Of a stretch of DNA of 6,557 nt, positions 4,278 to 6,557 are shown in pieces. Position 1 is the first letter of the stretch; the number at the start of each line of letters is the position of its first letter. This DNA comes from DATKCA01 sp035544675 (lineage in GTDB: Bacteria > Acidobacteriota > Thermoanaerobaculia > Gp7-AA8). The notes under the pieces were generated by a model. The model was not told where the DNA came from. It did no database searches and saw nothing but the letters and a program-made list of their open reading frames with translations. Where the stretch lies: positions 1-6,557 of the forward strand of contig DATKCA010000056.1 in the NCBI GenBank assembly GCA_035544675.1, written 5' to 3'. The position numbers and the translations under genes are program-made.

Positions 4278-6557
4278 TCAGAACGTGATGCGGGCACCGT
4301 ACTGGAAGCGGCGTCCGGAGCCGAACTGTACGCCGCTCGGTTTGCCGAAGTTCGCGTTCGTGTTGGGCAGCGTGGGGATGAAGCCGCTGTAGCCGACGAA
4401 CAGCTTGTCGTCGAAGACGTTGAAGACTTCGCCGATCAGGCCGAGGCCGATGCCGCCGACGCGGAACGTCTTCTCCAGGCGGAGGTCGAGGATCGTGTCG
4501 GCATCCTCTTCACCCGCACCGCGCATGAAGCGGCGCTCGTTCGGTCCGCCGCCGCGCGACTGGTCGTCGATGTTGTACTTGACGCCGGAGTTGTACCGCA
4601 GCAGCGAGCCGACGCTGACGTCCCACGGCAGGCGGTAGAGGACGTTCAGGGTGGCCTGGTGATCGGGGACGGCCTGCGTCGGATACCGCGGGTAGTCCGC
4701 GACGCGCGGGAAGTCGAGGCTGAAGAGATCGCCGCCGATCTGGGTGGCGTCGCTGTAGGTGTAGGCGAGGCCGGCGCTCCAGTTCGAAGAGCTGGTGAAC
4801 GGACGATCGAGCTTCAGGTAGATGGCGTCGTACCACGTCCTCACGTCGTCAGCCGAAACGATGAGGCCAGAAAAGCCCGGGATGGCGATGCAGCACGTGC
4901 CGTCCGGCCGGCGATTGCCGCGGATGAATGTGAAGCCGTTTTTGCTGCGGACGTTCGCGTAGCTGATCTCGCCGACGAACGAGCCCAACTGCTGGCGCAG
5001 TCCGATGTTCCACTGATCGGAGTGCGGTGATCTGGTGTCGTTCTCGATGAGGAAGATCTCGGGATTGCCCGTGACGCCGGTAGCGAGAACTTCCTGCAGA
5101 CCGGCTTCAGTCAGGTAGCGGGGATCCCAGGCCACCGTGGGCTGGCCGTCGCGCGGAGCGCCGTCCCGTGAGAAGCGGAACAGGCCGACCGAGTACTGGA
5201 GGCGGAACCGCTCGTCGAGCGTGTTGTTGTAGAGGATGCGGTCGTAGTACCGGCCCCAGCCGCCGAACACGATGCTCCTGGCGGTGCCGAAGAGGTCGTA
5301 GGTCGCGCCGAGACGGGGAGCGATCATGTCGTCGATGGCGCTGCGGTCGTTGCCGTCTGTGAGGAAGTTCGAAGGAACGTTGAGGAACGCGATCGCGTTG
5401 CGGACGTTCTGCGGAGTGACGTAATCGGTTCCAAACATGTCCGACTCGTAGTCCCAGCGAACGCCGAGATTCAACGTGGCCCGATCGGTCAAGTGCCAGT
5501 CGTCCTGCACGAACAGGCCGATCTGAGTGTTGTCACCGGACAGGTTCGGATTTCCAAGACCATACCTGGCCTCGAAAGGGAACTCGTAGTTTTCACTGGA
5601 GCGAAACTGGAACTCCGGATTGCCTGTGAATCGCTTGAAGACCTCATAGTCGAGGAGGTCGACATTGCCGCCCACCTTCACGGAGTGATCGCCGTGCCAG
5701 CGGAAGCCGGTGAATGTCACGTCGTCGCGGAGGCCAAGCCGTTTCTGATTGAAGTTCTGCTCGGTGCTGCGCCCGCCCACTCGAAGGACCCCCTGGTAGT
5801 TGAGACCAATGGATGTGCCGCTCAGCGGCTGCGGATTCCACTGGTAGTCCTGATAGCTGAGCGTCGCTTCGTTGAGCCATGAAGAGCCGGTGAGCTGATG
5901 GCGCAGAGCGACCTGCCAGATGTCCTGTGCCACGTTCTCCGCCGACTCGAAAGAGGTAGCCCCACCGAAGCCTCGCACGTCGGTCTCTTCCCGGATGTAC
6001 CCGCTCAGGTCGAACAGATGGGCGGCTGCCGGCTGGAAGCTCAGCTTTCCGAAAATCAGACGAAGCTCAAACGGGCTCGTGTAGAAGCCGGGCCGGGATG
6101 CGAACTGCTGCCGGAGAGCGTCCGCCGCTGCTCCGGTGGTTCCGCCGAAGGCGACATTGTTCTCACGGTCCTCGTCATTCGACTCGTAGGAAAGGAAGAA
6201 GTGCATGCGATCGCGGATGATCGGACCGCCGATGCTGGCACCCAGTTGAAGCCGTTCGTACTCGGGCTTCTCTCCGGGATTCGTGGCCAGTGGATTTCGG
6301 GCGTCCACCAGCGCCTTGTCCTGATAGTAGCCGAACACGTCACCCATGAGCTCATTGGAGCCTGATTTTGTGACGGCGGTGATCACCGCGCTGGATGACT
6401 TCTGGAACTCCGCGCTGTAGTTCTGTGTCAGGACACGGAACTCCTGTACGGCATTCTGCGGGAATGGGTTGCCGCGGCTGGAGTCCTGTCCGATCACTCC
6501 GCCCACCAGGACGTCGTTCTTGAAGCTGACACCGTCGATGAACACGTTGACGGCATT
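4278..6557 (-). CDS. TonB-dependent outer-membrane receptor (Oar-like), N-terminus outside window
   Basis: Outer-membrane beta-barrel transporter. The window holds 759 residues up to the stop, and the frame is open to the edge, so the GTG at 6545 is not its start. The visible part opens within the plug domain: NAVNVFIDGVSFKNDVLVGG (1-20), then NAVQEFRVLTQNYSAEFQKSSSAVITAVTKSGSNELMGDVFGYY (about 35-78), which is the characteristic plug-to-barrel passage. Many alternating aromatic/polar strands follow, such as RMHFFLSYESNDEDRENN, TQIGLFVQDDWHLTDRATLNLGVRWDYE and SAGLAYTYSDATQIGGD. The chain ends in GRRFQYGARITF, with the terminal Phe expected for barrel insertion by the BAM complex. Relatives of this type carry a carboxypeptidase-regulatory-like domain and total about 950-1100 residues, so 200-350 residues (signal, TonB-interacting region, start of plug) are probably missing. 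Adjacent sugar genes suggest a glycan substrate. No SusD-like partner is seen on the downstream side. Confidence 0.94.
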   Translation of the reverse strand, partial: NAVNVFIDGVSFKNDVLVGGVIGQDSSRGNPFPQNAVQEFRVLTQNYSAEFQKSSSAVITAVTKSGSNELMGDVFGYYQDKALVDARNPLATNPGEKPEYERLQLGASIGGPIIRDRMHFFLSYESNDEDRENNVAFGGTTGAAADALRQQFASRPGFYTSPFELRLIFGKLSFQPAAAHLFDLSGYIREETDVRGFGGATSFESAENVAQDIWQVALRHQLTGSSWLNEATLSYQDYQWNPQPLSGTSIGLNYQGVLRVGGRSTEQNFNQKRLGLRDDVTFTGFRWHGDHSVKVGGNVDLLDYEVFKRFTGNPEFQFRSSENYEFPFEARYGLGNPNLSGDNTQIGLFVQDDWHLTDRATLNLGVRWDYESDMFGTDYVTPQNVRNAIAFLNVPSNFLTDGNDRSAIDDMIAPRLGATYDLFGTARSIVFGGWGRYYDRILYNNTLDERFRLQYSVGLFRFSRDGAPRDGQPTVAWDPRYLTEAGLQEVLATGVTGNPEIFLIENDTRSPHSDQWNIGLRQQLGSFVGEISYANVRSKNGFTFIRGNRRPDGTCCIAIPGFSGLIVSADDVRTWYDAIYLKLDRPFTSSSNWSAGLAYTYSDATQIGGDLFSLDFPRVADYPRYPTQAVPDHQATLNVLYRLPWDVSVGSLLRYNSGVKYNIDDQSRGGGPNERRFMRGAGEEDADTILDLRLEKTFRVGGIGLGLIGEVFNVFDDKLFVGYSGFIPTLPNTNANFGKPSGVQFGSGRRFQYGARITF

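Noticed and set aside
6543..6545. GTG as the start of the TonB receptor
   Set aside because: The frame stays open to the window edge (NAVN precedes it) and the visible sequence begins inside the plug domain, so the real start lies outside.

Overview
The window is one strand-coherent carbohydrate-uptake locus. Every supported gene reads on the minus strand, so transcription runs from high to low coordinates. The DNA is GC-rich, and it encodes a TonB-dependent outer-membrane receptor, so the host is a diderm (Gram-negative) bacterium. The Oar-like style of the receptor, the ABC sugar importer and the high GC suggest a soil-type Acidobacteriota-like lineage. That placement is an inference from gene style; no phylogenetic marker is present.

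Layout in transcription order: (1) the 3' 759 codons of a TonB-dependent receptor (4278-6557, N-terminus outside the window); (2) a textbook intrinsic terminator (4225-4255) that lies inside the predicted start of the next gene; (3) a secreted protein of the putative glucoamylase family PF10091, related to GH144 beta-1,2-glucanases (2808-4274); (4) a lipoprotein solute-binding protein (1549-2811); (5) the first CUT1-type ABC permease (668-1552); (6) the second permease (1-671, C-terminus outside the window). Genes 3 to 6 are joined by three successive 4-bp stop/start overlaps (GTGA, ATGA, GTGA). There is no gene-free stretch longer than a few bases. No ATPase, transcription regulator, tRNA, rRNA, transposase or CRISPR array is visible.

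Likely division of labour (inference): the receptor brings an oligosaccharide or glucan across the outer membrane, the exported glycosidase trims it, the lipoprotein captures the product, and the two permeases move it across the inner membrane with an ATPase encoded elsewhere. The GH144-type relationship makes a beta-1,2-glucan or sophoro-oligosaccharide substrate a reasonable hypothesis, but the sequence does not prove it.

The most unusual content is a 27-bp hairpin-forming repeat present in three copies (2791-2817, 2828-2854, 4187-4213), all placed at gene ends and all translated. One copy supplies both the stop codon of the glycosidase and the start codon of the solute-binding protein. The other two encode near-identical NGA(R/P)VSSPA peptides at the two ends of the glycosidase. 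In addition, the hydrophobic core of the glycosidase signal peptide is encoded by the terminator hairpin. Both points suggest control of downstream expression by RNA structure and translation coupling, and they make the annotated starts uncertain.
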